NCBI GenBank assembly: GCA_902806565.1 | Contig: CADCXA010000009.1 | Location: 666,133-730,132, forward strand | Direction of reading: 5' to 3' | From: Hypoxylon rubiginosum | Taxonomy: Eukaryota > Ascomycota > Sordariomycetes > Xylariales > Hypoxylaceae | DNA length: 64,000 nucleotides | In this document: positions 24,447 through 35,248 of the stretch, one piece after another | Layout: each line of letters begins with the position of its first letter | Numbering within the stretch: the first letter of the stretch is position 1 | Made by a program: the position numbers and the translations under genes | The notes under the pieces: generated by a model | Told to the model about the DNA's origin: nothing | The model's database searches: none | Seen by the model: the letters and a program-made list of their open reading frames with translations, nothing else

Positions 24447-24947
24447 TTATACCGGAGACACTTCCTCCTTAGTCTTATTCTTATCCCAGGGACGATAGGG
24501 CCGAAAGACCAGGGCCGTAAGGAAGCGCAACCCGTACACGCACTCGAGCGCGTACGCGACCCAGTACCAGAGCACGCCGAGGAGGACCATCGTGGAGTGA
24601 CCTCGCAGGTCCCGATGCCATCCGCAAACATACCCGACAATCATCCACTTGGCCAGAGCCATGTTGCCGGCCGTGGGGGCGTAGGCCCCGCGGGGACCGA
24701 CAAGACTCCAGCTAGCCGTGCTGTTGACGAGGAGTTGGAAGACGAGAAACAGGGCGCCTCCTACGCCCCAGCTGCTCGTCTCCCAGAAGGGCTCGTCGTA
24801 CCGGATCGAGAGGTAGAGGAAGTGGCCGAACAGGATTGCGTGGACGAGTAGGCCGACTATGTCCACGTAGAAGTACCACGCGGGACCAGTCTCGAGGGAG
24901 GAAGGGGAGGATGATTTAGGAGGCTCTTTTTCGCTTTGTGAGGACAT
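24447..24947 (-). CDS. Small multi-pass membrane protein, unknown function (copy B)
   Basis: 166 aa from ATG at 24947. The frame stays open upstream, but this Met starts a polar N-terminus (MSSQSEKEPPKSSSPSS) that fits a cytosolic tail. About four hydrophobic segments: AWYFYVDIVGLLVHAILFGH, SWGVGGALFLVFQLLV, NMALAKWMIVGYVCGW, STMVLLGVLWYWVAYALEC. The tail after FRPYRPWDK is charged. The last segment matches copy A. Function unknown. Confidence 0.7.
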   Translation of the reverse strand: MSSQSEKEPPKSSSPSSLETGPAWYFYVDIVGLLVHAILFGHFLYLSIRYDEPFWETSSWGVGGALFLVFQLLVNSTASWSLVGPRGAYAPTAGNMALAKWMIVGYVCGWHRDLRGHSTMVLLGVLWYWVAYALECVYGLRFLTALVFRPYRPWDKNKTKEEVSPV

Positions 24948-27900
24948 GTTGAACGGGATAGGATAGCCGTATATCTCTTGTTTAATGCTGACCAATGTCG
25001 AGTGACGACTATAGCTTGCTGCAAGCGTGCTGCTGGCTGTGGATAGAGTAATGTATCGATGCCGAGTTTTGACTGGTTGCTCGCTATTCAGACATTGACG
25101 AAAGAACGGAGATGAAGAAATATGCAGAGAGAATTTCAAGAGATATTCTGATGTTTTGTAGCCTATGCTGTGATGGCGATAAAAGACATTTTTGCCGGCA
25201 GAGAGGATGAAACGACTACTTCTATTGATTTTGGGAGACACTCCATACTTGCCAGGCCGCCAAGGTACCTTAAAGTGTTTATAGGCTTTTCGATTTGGAC
25301 CGGCGCGTTGGTGCTTCCCTGGGCTTAAGCGCATGCGGATGAAACTTGCCGCAGTACTTAGTACACTTGCCTTTGAGGCGTAAGTTCCGTATCTCCTGCA
25401 TTGGAAAAGGGGTTGCGACTGCGGAGGAGTATTATTCCTACTACACTACACCACAGTCGAGATTTATACAATCAACCGAATATTATCATTGGAAGTGGAA
25501 ACACATAATTATGAGCATTGGCATCATTAACAGGTTACATAAGGTATTAAAAATTCATGCTATTGGAATTGATACTCTGATGTTTGGACGCATAAGAAGA
25601 AGCGATGCGAATGTGAAATCTAGTAACTTGGAGATATTCCCTTTCATACGGGTATAAAGACCTAATTATTCTATAACGTATGAGATAAATAAAAGGGGAT
25701 GGGGGACAAGGTTAACTCGGCCGAGGAAGTGAATCTACGACGCACGGAAAACCCGCCCCGAGAGGTAATCGTACTGTCAAGTCACGCAGCCGGCGGTCCA
25801 GCATATGACTACCTCGAGGGGGCTTTCTCTAACCTCAAGTCACTCAGGATACGACCTATGGTACGGGGAAGGCTGATGGATTGTACGGTTACCTCAGGAT
25901 TGTCTGCCAACTGCCAGTGGCTGGTTGGTCGTGCCTTACAAGCCTGAGACTGGTCGACTGCGCAGTTGTTCCTGTACTGGCAGCTGGTAACCATTCTTAA
26001 CTCGGGTCTTCCACTCTTGTAATGTTCCTGGAGTCAGAGGCTGTAGCGAAGCTTGAAAATGTCTTTTGAATTGTCGATACTTGCCGTACGAAATTTACCT
26101 CATGTCTTATGCATGATACTAGCGTTGAGCTCAGGGGTAATTCAGATTAGTTCGTAAGCGATGCTGGGTTGAAAGCGCTTTTAGCTACCTACCTCTCAGG
26201 TAGGTACCTAGATATAAGAGGATTCATAGCCTTCTATTTATTATCCCCTAGTTCTCCCTATTCTCGCTTAAGCTATTGTTCCGCTCATCTATCTTCTTAT
26301 GATCCATTCCTACTGTGGCGGCAGAGATCATCCTCATGTCCTGCCCACTTTCACAAGCATGCAAGACTTATCTCAGCGACGGGGGAAATCGAGTTGGCTC
26401 GAACAAGATAGGTGTTGCATTGATGCCTTAAATACACTGCCATATATTCGATATGGTAGTCTGTAGATGCCTTCGCATTGAAAAATCTCCGAAGAAATAT
26501 ATGACTCCCCATATTATTGAGACGGGTTATCATGAATGAATTTATATTCACCCCCTAGAGCCGTCATTGTGTCTGTAATATGCAAGTAATTAGAAAGTGA
26601 GGCTCAGGGGTTTAAACGGGCTACCAAGATGCATAACACTGTGTACCCCTTGAGACGGCTGTAGCTACCTATTGGTACCTAGTGACACTGACTGATGTAA
26701 ATTGCTCAATGTTTTATTGCCCACGTTACACTTAATGAGGTGAATTTTTGAATTTTTGATTTTATGGCTATCATGATCATAGGCATGCCGTATGAGAGCG
26801 ACCGTTGCCCTACGATATATGAAAGTAGTTGCAACTACAGATCCGCCGTCGCTACACTGCCTATGTGATATGTCAACATGGCTAAGAGCTATGTCTTGAC
26901 TGTCTAGTTGAAGCTGCTAACTAATGGTCTGTTGACTGAAATATTTGGGCTACCTCTCTTACAATATGAGTACCTACCTGGTAATGATGGTAACTAGCGA
27001 AATTCGTGGCATGTTTTTGCTATGTGTAAGCACGCATGATCTGGATTCGAAACTCGGCTTCTCGCATTCACGTCTGATTGCCGAACAGTATGGAGGGAGG
27101 CCAAGAAAGCCGAGGAGATGGTCTAGACGTCTCCGTGAAGAATTTGACAGATGTAGATACGCTGTGTGAAGAAATTGATGTAGTAGATGACTGTGTCGCA
27201 TGATTTGGAGACGGTCATCGTCGAATCCTTATAGGCTGGTTTAGACTGACATTATATGCACCCCACGAACATCTGATCGCCAAAATTCAATCATGTTTCG
27301 GCGGTGGTCATATTCACCCACGGCGACGACTCGCGGTGAGACCCTTACCCACGGAAGAACGTTGCTATTGCTAATGCAGGAGCTATTGGCCGGTGAAGGA
27401 TCCTATAGGCGCTATAGGCCAGCATTAGTTTATAGCCTGTGATATCACTACGTACCTAAGTATACGAGCCTCCTTATTCTTTCGATATGCTCATGTGGTA
27501 TCCGTGTTTGTCGATACCTACGATTTTGTAGACCTGTGACTTTTTGATTCCCCACAGCGACAGCACTGCTAAGAGGCTCAACAGGCATGTCCCAAGGATA
27601 CAGTCCCGAATCCGCATCACCAACGTACCTTAGGTAGGTAAGCAATGCATGCATTCGTGACAGCACATCACGAGACAGTGTTCAACCTGTCCGGTTTAAA
27701 GGACGATGCAAGGAGATGGAGCCGGCAGGTCCCTTTTTGGGCATCAAAATCGCATGTCGAATTTAACCCCTTGTTCGCGCTGGGCTCCCGCCGGTAGGGA
27801 TAGGGTTGGTAAAAAAAACACATGCGACGGCAGGACGGAAGGACGGGCAGGACGGGCGCAAGTCGCAAGCCACAGCGGGATCGCACGCTGATCGGACTGG

Positions 27901-30833
27901 GTTGACCAGGTTGACACGCGGGGAGAACAGATCATAGGCGGGAGTAGGAAAGGTGGCTGATGTTGTGTTTGTGGATCGTGGGGGGAAATCCTAAAATAGG
28001 GGACCCTCGTTCTAAGGTCAGGGGGGTTTTTTAATAAGAAGGGAATTTCTAGTCTGCTAGTGTCATTCCTTTTTGCTCTTTTTTTACCGACGATGCGGTG
28101 ACGTCCGCAAGACCCAAGAAATGCCATGCAGTATTAGGCCCGACATTGTGACATAATCTTTTCTCCTTGTGAGACGCTACCATTAGGCTCATTGGCTCTT
28201 TCGAATGCAACCGAATCCTCCGGCACGATCTTGCTGACTTGCAGCCGATATCTTTATGGATACTGAGTCTGTTCTCAAGACCAAAAATTGAAGCTGTTAG
28301 TCAAGTCGCACGTATGCTTTTTCTCTGTGAATAAATCAAGGTATAATGGAGTTTTTCTATATTGTAGTTTCTACGGTTCAACTGAGTTTGCCTCTGTCGC
28401 CGCGATTCTTATTCTGTTTGGAGTTGAGTTGTCACATGGTAAGTACCTCGGTATTTTCCGTATGATAGAAAAAAAATGGTAAACTTCAATTTTTTTTCTT
28501 ATATGTCGGTCAAGGCACAATAAGGTTCTCCGTCTTCTATCCCCCTTATTTCTCATCCCTCATCCCTCATCCATCATCCATCATCCCACCATTGACGCTT
28601 ATTACTATTATATTATCATATAATTCTACTACGTTATAATAGATAAGCGACATGCGCGGACGCGGCTTTGGAGTGTTCGTTATCAATTTGTAATAACGAA
28701 TTTTAAATATTACCTACTACATACCTCCCAAGGTATGGGGAAGGATGCGATGAACAAGCAACGTCTCCGATCCGGGATGGACTTCAGAGAGTTGGGTTGG
28801 GTTATACGTGCGCATGCCCCATTGCCCTTATTGCTATACCCGGACATTGGAAGAAACGTGCCCATTTGCCCATTTATCTGTCTGCCAGTTCTGCCTGCCC
28901 ATCTACTTCCCGTCTACTAGCTACTAGGGCTGCTACTGTATTTCGTAGGTCAGCTAGGCACACTCTTGTCCCACTTCTATACCGTCTGCTAGCCCCGAAA
29001 GAAACCCTGCGCGATTCGGGATAGTCCAACAATTACGTTAAATGTATTGGCGGTGGCAGTCGTATTCCGCCATTCCACCCAAAGGCCTCTTTTCTATTTG
29101 GTAATGGTAGCAGTTCCAAGCAGGCACTGGCCTGTCCCTGAATCCCCCTAATTTGTCTTTTTCCAACCTAAACTTGTAGATTAGATCAGCCCGCATATGT
29201 ACTCGATACTGCTGCGGTACAACTCGGCACCCCAGTCTCATCTTGCTTTGTCGTACGGAAACAATGGGTGCATTTTGTAATCTGCTCCATCTCATTAGTC
29301 CCCCAACACCCCCGCCCCATCTCAGTTTGAGGCTGTCCCCCTTGTCTTCTTTATCCCCTTCAGGTCTCTCTCTTGTACTCTTGACCTTCTCCGCCGACTA
29401 ACACACCAACACACTATTCACTAACACATTAAACACACTAACACGGGTAAGGTAGCCTCGGGTGCGTGCTTGGATCTAACTTCATGGAATTGTGTCCCGA
29501 AAGTCTGTTATTACCATTTATTTTCTGTCATTCTATCAAGAGATAAGATTATCTCAGGGTTATCAATTGGTCCGATACAATTCGCTCCTCTATGTATTTT
29601 TGTTCCCCAAGTCAAATGACATGTCATTTGCTTCTTCTCGACCACTGTTCGACCACTGTCCTTGGCTTTTTCTTGTGTTGGCTCTGGCTCCTTGAATATC
29701 ATTATCAACTCGCGCCCTGGACATTTCTGTACAACGTCAATTTGTCAATAGAAATTCTGGCGGTAAACGGTCTTGATGACAAGCGACCGGATTGCCTCAT
29801 CGGAAAGTGGAATAGTTTTAACGGCAGAGCTAGTCGCAGATCGCAAGTCGCAAGTCGACAAGCCACCGGCTTCATCCCCGTCCCATCGGCTTTAACCATT
29901 AACCAATGCTTGTATGAAGCTCTGGCTCGACCCGCCATTATCTAGCTCTATCATCATCATCATCGTTCTTGAAGGCTAGATTTCCCTATTCCCCCTATCA
30001 TCTGGCTGGGCTCTGAACCTTTGGTTTCTCTTACCATTTTTTACTCAACGTATATGGGCTCTATTACTTCACGACAACTTCTCTTTGTAGATTGCTCCTA
30101 TCTGCTCTCCTGAACGGGTAACGGGTAACGGATAACGAGTACGCGTACTTCAATGACGAAGATAAGCCAAGCTTATCTGATTCTCGCTTCCGTCATCACC
30201 TAGTATCTCAGCATCGGTACCCCGGAGCAATTATTATTTACATTAGTCTGGCCTGGCCTATCGCGCGCGTCATATTCTGCCCGGAAGAATCACGAGCGCA
30301 TGCGCCATTCCGGTCTTGCATGCTGCCTTGTCCAACGGTTACTTATCGGAAATCTGCAGGACCCAGCCTTAAGGTATCTTTGGTATCCCCCCAGTGTCGT
30401 TCGATAGCCCGGATCCCATCAGACTGGGACTGGGACTGGGACTTGGGTGAAGCAACGCGGGAACTCGCGTGGGCTTACCTGCGTCTTCTTTAACCTCTCC
30501 CGCGCTACCGCTACTAACAGCCTTATCTTCCGACCTTCTCTTATCAAATATCCCAGGGGCAGTTCTGGAACCGGTGGAGAGTGCAGTAGATCAGTGCCTC
30601 TTCGCTACGATTCGACGTTGTATTGCGCCAGCGGTCCCTGCCTGCCAAAGCCAAAGAACCATTCCAGCCTCTCTCTATTCGGCTACCCCAGCATCCCCTC
30701 GGAGCGGAAATAGGCCATTACATCACGCTGTATCCCGGGGCCCATAGGTGTGCCACCATTTGGCATCTAGGCGGATCCCGATAGGGAACACGGCGAGACC
30801 GAATACAGCAAGAAGCCGGATAGCAGCCATTAG
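24948..30833. other. Long gene-poor stretch upstream of the Zn2Cys6 gene
   Basis: About 5.9 kb without a supported gene. Features seen: CCTACC/GGTAGG palindromic motifs (26183-26212, 26966-26983, 27623-27642), GCAAGTC repeats (27856-27874 and 29832-29858), a CATCCCT/CATCCAT microsatellite (28552-28588), a CGGGTAA repeat (30113-30135) and a GGGACT repeat (30424-30443). The final 1.4 kb, C/T-rich in places, is probably the long leader/promoter of the transcription factor. Confidence 0.5.
28552..28588 (+). repeat. CATCCCT/CATCCAT microsatellite
   Basis: About five tandem 7-bp units, TCATCCC changing to TCATCCA. Confidence 0.75.
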
Positions 30834-33115
30834 ATGCAGTTTCCCGGCCCTTTTTCTTCCATCATGTCCAGCCTTAGCACTATTCCCCGGACGGTTCCTA
30901 TTGCCATTGCTCCTAAAACCTCACATCCGTTTCCTGGCGGCCACCATAGCAACGACGCCTTTAATAGTATGAATAGTAATGAATCCACCGACTCAGATTC
31001 TGCTCTAAGCGGAAGCGGAACACCTTGTGAATCCTGTCAGAGAGGGCGACTGAAGTGTGTCGTTGGGGACGACGACGAGAGCTGCTTATCTTGCCAAATA
31101 CACGGGATCCCTTGTTCTTTAAATCAGAGCCCCCAGCCTCGTAAAAGAAAGCTAGCGCGTGACCCTGCCGAGGAAAGCAACGGGAAAAGAGGGTGAGTGC
31201 TCACCGATATTTTTCATTCGTTGAACCCCCATCCTTACGTTATCACCTTGCAGCGTGGTCGACCGACTGAGAAAAAGAAAAAAATTGCTGACATGCCATT
31301 GGCCAATGCAGCTCGCCCGGTCGTCCTGATAACAGGAGAAGGCGACAACGCCAGGCCAGCTTGTCAAGTACAACAGCCAGCACTTCTTTAATCGAAGAGA
31401 TGGCTAATTTTGGCGGCCCAACCTTGCTCAAGCGCACGCTTGGCCTTCAAGATGACCGATATAGCCAATATATCGGTCCTACTACCGACTTTGAGCCGTC
31501 TCTGATCAACCTATCCCCATTCGACCCTCAGGATGAGAGCTTACTCGCTCGAGGCACCCTCAGAAAGGTTAGCGACACTGATACCTTCCTGATGTTACCT
31601 GACAACACCACGCCTGGTTACGAGCATCAATTTAGCGACGTCGACGAGATCCAGCGACTTGTGACGCCCCATGGCCGTAGGTTGATTGATCTCTACTTCG
31701 AGATTGTACATCCCGCCTTCCCCATCCTGCAGAAGAATGTCTTCTACGAGAAGTACGAACGAAATTACCGCGAGTTCTCGCCACCGCTACTCGCTGCCGT
31801 CTACATTCTCGCTATCAATTGGTGGGACTATTCGGAGGAGCTTTCCAAATCTCAGCGACCGAATGTGCGGGAGCTCGAGAGACTGATAAGATCCACTCTG
31901 GTCGATGCTATGTGGCGCCCGAAGCTCTCTACCGTGCAAGCCGGACTTCTGCTTTCGCAACGGCCCGAGGGAGACCAGTGGGCCCCGACCGCACAGATCG
32001 TAGCGATTGCCCAAGAGCTTGGCCTCCACCTGGATTGCACACATTGGAAGATACCGCCTTGGGAGAAGGGGTTGAGAAAGCGGCTCGCCTGGGCGCTGTA
32101 TATGCAGGATAAATGGGGAGCTCTGGTGCACGGGCGGCCGTCGCACATCTTCAACTCTAACTGGGTCGTGCAGCCTCTGGTACTCAACGATTTCCCGGAC
32201 ACCGCAATAGATGAAGAAAATTCGGAAGAGAACTTAGAGATAGAACGAGGCCGGACGTTGTTTGTGCAGATGATCTGCCTTACGCAGGTGCTGGCCGAGA
32301 TCCTCGAGACTTTCTACACACTTCAAGCCATGCAGAATATTAGCGATGCCGGACCACAAGGCACCCATCTTGTCCTCGGCATGGCAAAACCTATCCAGTT
32401 GAAGCTTAAGGAGTGGTATGCCGCACTTCCGGCCGTGATCCGCATGGACTCTTCCTTCCAATCTGGCAACGTCGCGTCCACTCGCCTGTCGAGCATAGGA
32501 TATCTGCATTTGGGTTACTTTGCGACCGAGATCACCCTTCACCGACGGATTATCCGGTCCCTCGAGACGGAGTCGCAGGCCGTCGACCCTTACGTCCAAC
32601 ACATCTGCCGCAGCGCCGCGAAAGCCCGCTTGATATCCGCCATGGACTTCGTCAACCGGTTGACACCGCAGCACCTACGAGCTTTCTGGTACTTCGCCTC
32701 GAAGACTAACTTTGCTTTAATCGGCACCTTTGGGTCGCTCCTATGGGCGACTTCTCCCGGTCGCGAGGAAGCTGATTGGTACCGCCGAAGGCTTGGGGAG
32801 TACCGCTGGACACTCAGTGTCAGCAGCAAGCCTGGCGAATCCAAGGGGCTGACCGAATTTGCGATGGGCATGCTAGACATATCTACCGGGCTGCTCAAGA
32901 AGCTCCCCGAGAAGCCGGAGCTGAGCCGTAGCGGGAGCGCCATCGAGTTTGACCCCGGCAGACGTCAGAGCATCCTCTCTATGAGCATGGGAGGTATGGG
33001 GCCGGAGTCGTTTAGCCATATGATGAGTGCCGACATCAATAGCATCCAGAGTCCCGAAAGCCAAATCGACAGCAGCGACGAGGACTTCGATACGTTTGAT
33101 CCAATGCCAGAATAA
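30834..33115 (+). CDS. Zn2Cys6 transcription factor, TamA/Dal81-like
   Basis: Two exons, 30834-31192 and 31336-33115 (712 aa; 143-bp intron, phase 2, CTGATAACAG acceptor). A binuclear zinc cluster is formed by C65, C68, C75, C84, C87 and C94 (spacing 2-6-8-2-6), followed by the basic linker QSPQPRKRK. The splice then adds GRRRQRQ. The middle region is the fungal-specific transcription factor domain: LLKRTLGLQ, YIGPTTDFEPSLI, LRKVSDTDTFLMLPD, IDLYFEIVHPAFPILQK, FSPPLLAAVYILA, RPKLSTVQAGLLLSQR, WKIPPWEKGLRKRLAWALYMQDKWGALVHGRPSH. This pattern fits the TamA/Dal81 (Uga35) group, co-activators for nitrogen-source genes such as GABA and urea/allantoin utilisation. The C-terminus is acidic (SSDEDFDTFDPMPE), possibly an activation segment. 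Nuclear. Met 11 is an alternative start. Confidence 0.88.
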
Positions 33116-34249
33116 GTCTCGACGGGCGACCGAGGCGTCATTCGCGACCTTTTTCTTTTCTTTTGCTCTTTCTATTTCGCGTTTTGGGTGCACACTGGTC
33201 TGGTAGAATGGGGGATCCGGGCGGATGAAGTACGGGATAGAAAAGACTGGGATGAGGCAAGGTCACGCCATAGGCACGAAATCTTACGATTAACCCGGGT
33301 CCATGAATACTTCCATTATACCTACCTATATATCCCTTTGGTTATGGAATGCGGTGTCCGGGGGAGAAAGTTTTTGGGAATCTGTTTTGTTTTTTCTTGG
33401 TGTCGCAAAAATTTCCTTTCCTCTTTTCCACGCTTTCGTGTCGTCTCTGATACCCTATTTTAGAGGTTCTCTTGCCGATTTGATCCTCTCATGCTGCCGG
33501 CTGAGCATCATGCATCTCGGATGGTGCTGCTTCATTGGCTAGGTTGGGATACTTGTCATCTAAAAAGGAAAAGCATGTATTTTCAGGTATGATGATTGGG
33601 TGCATAGTCCGGGGGAAGACTGATACGTCGTTATGAGCAATCAATTGGAGTTGTCTACCTCTGTCTTTTCTACCGTGATTCGTGCTTCTCCCGGTGAGTT
33701 GATCAGCGTAGCAGTACCCTGGCTTACCCCTGAATGTATTAGCTAACGGTTTCTTCAGGTATGCAGGTGATTTAAGTATCCAAGTACATAGCGAATAATT
33801 CTTGAACTATACGATTGTTGAACTTATTTATCTTGGATTTCTAGTTACTCTCTAACATGGGCCTCGGTACGTGATAGAAAACACACGACTTTCATAGCCC
33901 CTTTTTCATAAGCATATCGTATTTAGAGCTGCCTACCTACCTAGGTACCTAGGGAGGTATATACCCCGACTATTGGAAAGGTAAAACACGCTTATTCATT
34001 AAGGCATTGGTAAATATGAGGTAGGTACGAATGTACGTTGCTCGATTCCGACTGTTGAAATCTATTATACTGAAGTTATATACAGAAAAGAAGTCCCGAC
34101 AATGCCCCCCTTAAAAGTTGCAACTCGTACGCCTTGCTCATCGTCATACCTCGCAAGAAAGCGTCTCGATATACATATACACATTTTTCTTTCTTCCTTT
34201 TGTTTATAGAGTAAGTTTATTAACCCCGAACATTCTTTCCGCCCCCGCC
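33116..34249. other. Intergenic, convergent gene ends
   Basis: No gene is seen. It contains one of the best copies of the palindromic motif (GCCTACCTACCTAGGTACCTAGG, 33931-33953). Confidence 0.55.
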
Positions 34250-35248
34250 CTAAGGACCGGAGCTGATGAGGGCGGTGACGCCGGGCGCGGTGCCGCGGTC
34301 GATGCTGCAGACGTTGGCGCAGTGGGCGTACTTGGTGGGGTAGTCGGTGTTGTTGTAGAGGATCTCGATCCACTGGACGTCCATGGCGGCGCTGCCGCCG
34401 ACGGGCATGACCTTGGACCAGCCGCCGCCGTCGGACCAGACGTTGAAGAGGAGGGTGGCCGGGTCCTTAGGTACTTGATAAGAGTTCTGGTTCACCACGC
34501 GGCCGTCGACGTACCAGGTGCTCATGCCGGCGCTCCAGTCGTACCGGTGCGTCCGCCACGCCGTCCACGTCGGGATCGCGACCTGGTTCGTCGCGTTGGG
34601 CCGCGAGACGCCACCCGCGGTCGACGGCTGGTTCGTGTAGTGCGCCTGGTTCGCGTTCTCGCGCGTGAGGACCTCGAGGTCGGCCTCCTGGACGTCGGCG
34701 TCGGTGGCGCCGCCGCGGTACGTGAACATGGCGGTGACGGCGCCGGTGGAGCCGCGCGTGCGCGCGTACATGCGCATCGACAGGTACTTGTAGTTGGGCG
34801 AGAGCGTCTGGATCTCGGCCGACTCCTGGAAGTTGCCGTTGGCGGCCGGGTGGCGGTACGTGCGCATGGTCATGTAGGTGCTCGAGGCGGGCCTCGCGTC
34901 GGCGTTGGCCGCGATGTAGACGTCGTTCTTGGAGTACGTGTTCCAGACCGTCGCGTCGGGCCCGTTGCTGACCCAGGCCTGGACCGACCAGGTGTTGGCG
35001 AAGGCGGTCGAGTTGAAGTACGGGTGCGTCACGCCGGCCTTGGTGGCCAGCGTCCGGTTCTTGATGGGCGCCGTGATCCGCGGGCTCGCGATGCTGCGGA
35101 AGTCGAGGAACTGGTGGTTCACCAGGTACTGCGGCGTCGAGCCGTTCGTCAGGTAGCAGTGGCACGCGCCCGCCGCCGAGGCCGGCGCCAGAAGGACCGA
35201 GGCGACTGCCAGCGCTGTGGCCCAGAGACTCAGGTAAGAGGCAACCAT
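34250..35248 (-). CDS. Secreted GH16-like glucanase / concanavalin-type fold
   Basis: Single exon, 332 aa. A signal peptide of about 26 residues (MVASYLSLWATALAVASVLLAPASA) is followed by a beta-rich domain. The GH16-type active-site motif E-x-D-x-E is present as VQEADLEVL (E188, D190, E192), followed by YTNQPSTAGG. The C-terminal half has HRYDWSAGMSTWYVDGR and FNVWSDGGGWSKVMPVGG, typical of the fold's product-side sheet, and ends with a Cys-containing tail (YAHCANVCSIDRG). It probably cleaves or remodels a beta-glucan outside the cell. It belongs to a different branch from the CRH enzyme in this window (EADLE against DEIDWE; no Ser/Thr stalk or GPI signal). GC-rich throughout. Confidence 0.85.
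   Translation of the reverse strand: MVASYLSLWATALAVASVLLAPASAAGACHCYLTNGSTPQYLVNHQFLDFRSIASPRITAPIKNRTLATKAGVTHPYFNSTAFANTWSVQAWVSNGPDATVWNTYSKNDVYIAANADARPASSTYMTMRTYRHPAANGNFQESAEIQTLSPNYKYLSMRMYARTRGSTGAVTAMFTYRGGATDADVQEADLEVLTRENANQAHYTNQPSTAGGVSRPNATNQVAIPTWTAWRTHRYDWSAGMSTWYVDGRVVNQNSYQVPKDPATLLFNVWSDGGGWSKVMPVGGSAAMDVQWIEILYNNTDYPTKYAHCANVCSIDRGTAPGVTALISSGP

Noticed and set aside
27744..28127. 127-codon minus-strand frame
   Set aside because: Arg/Pro/Ser-rich without pattern, crosses microsatellite-like sequence.
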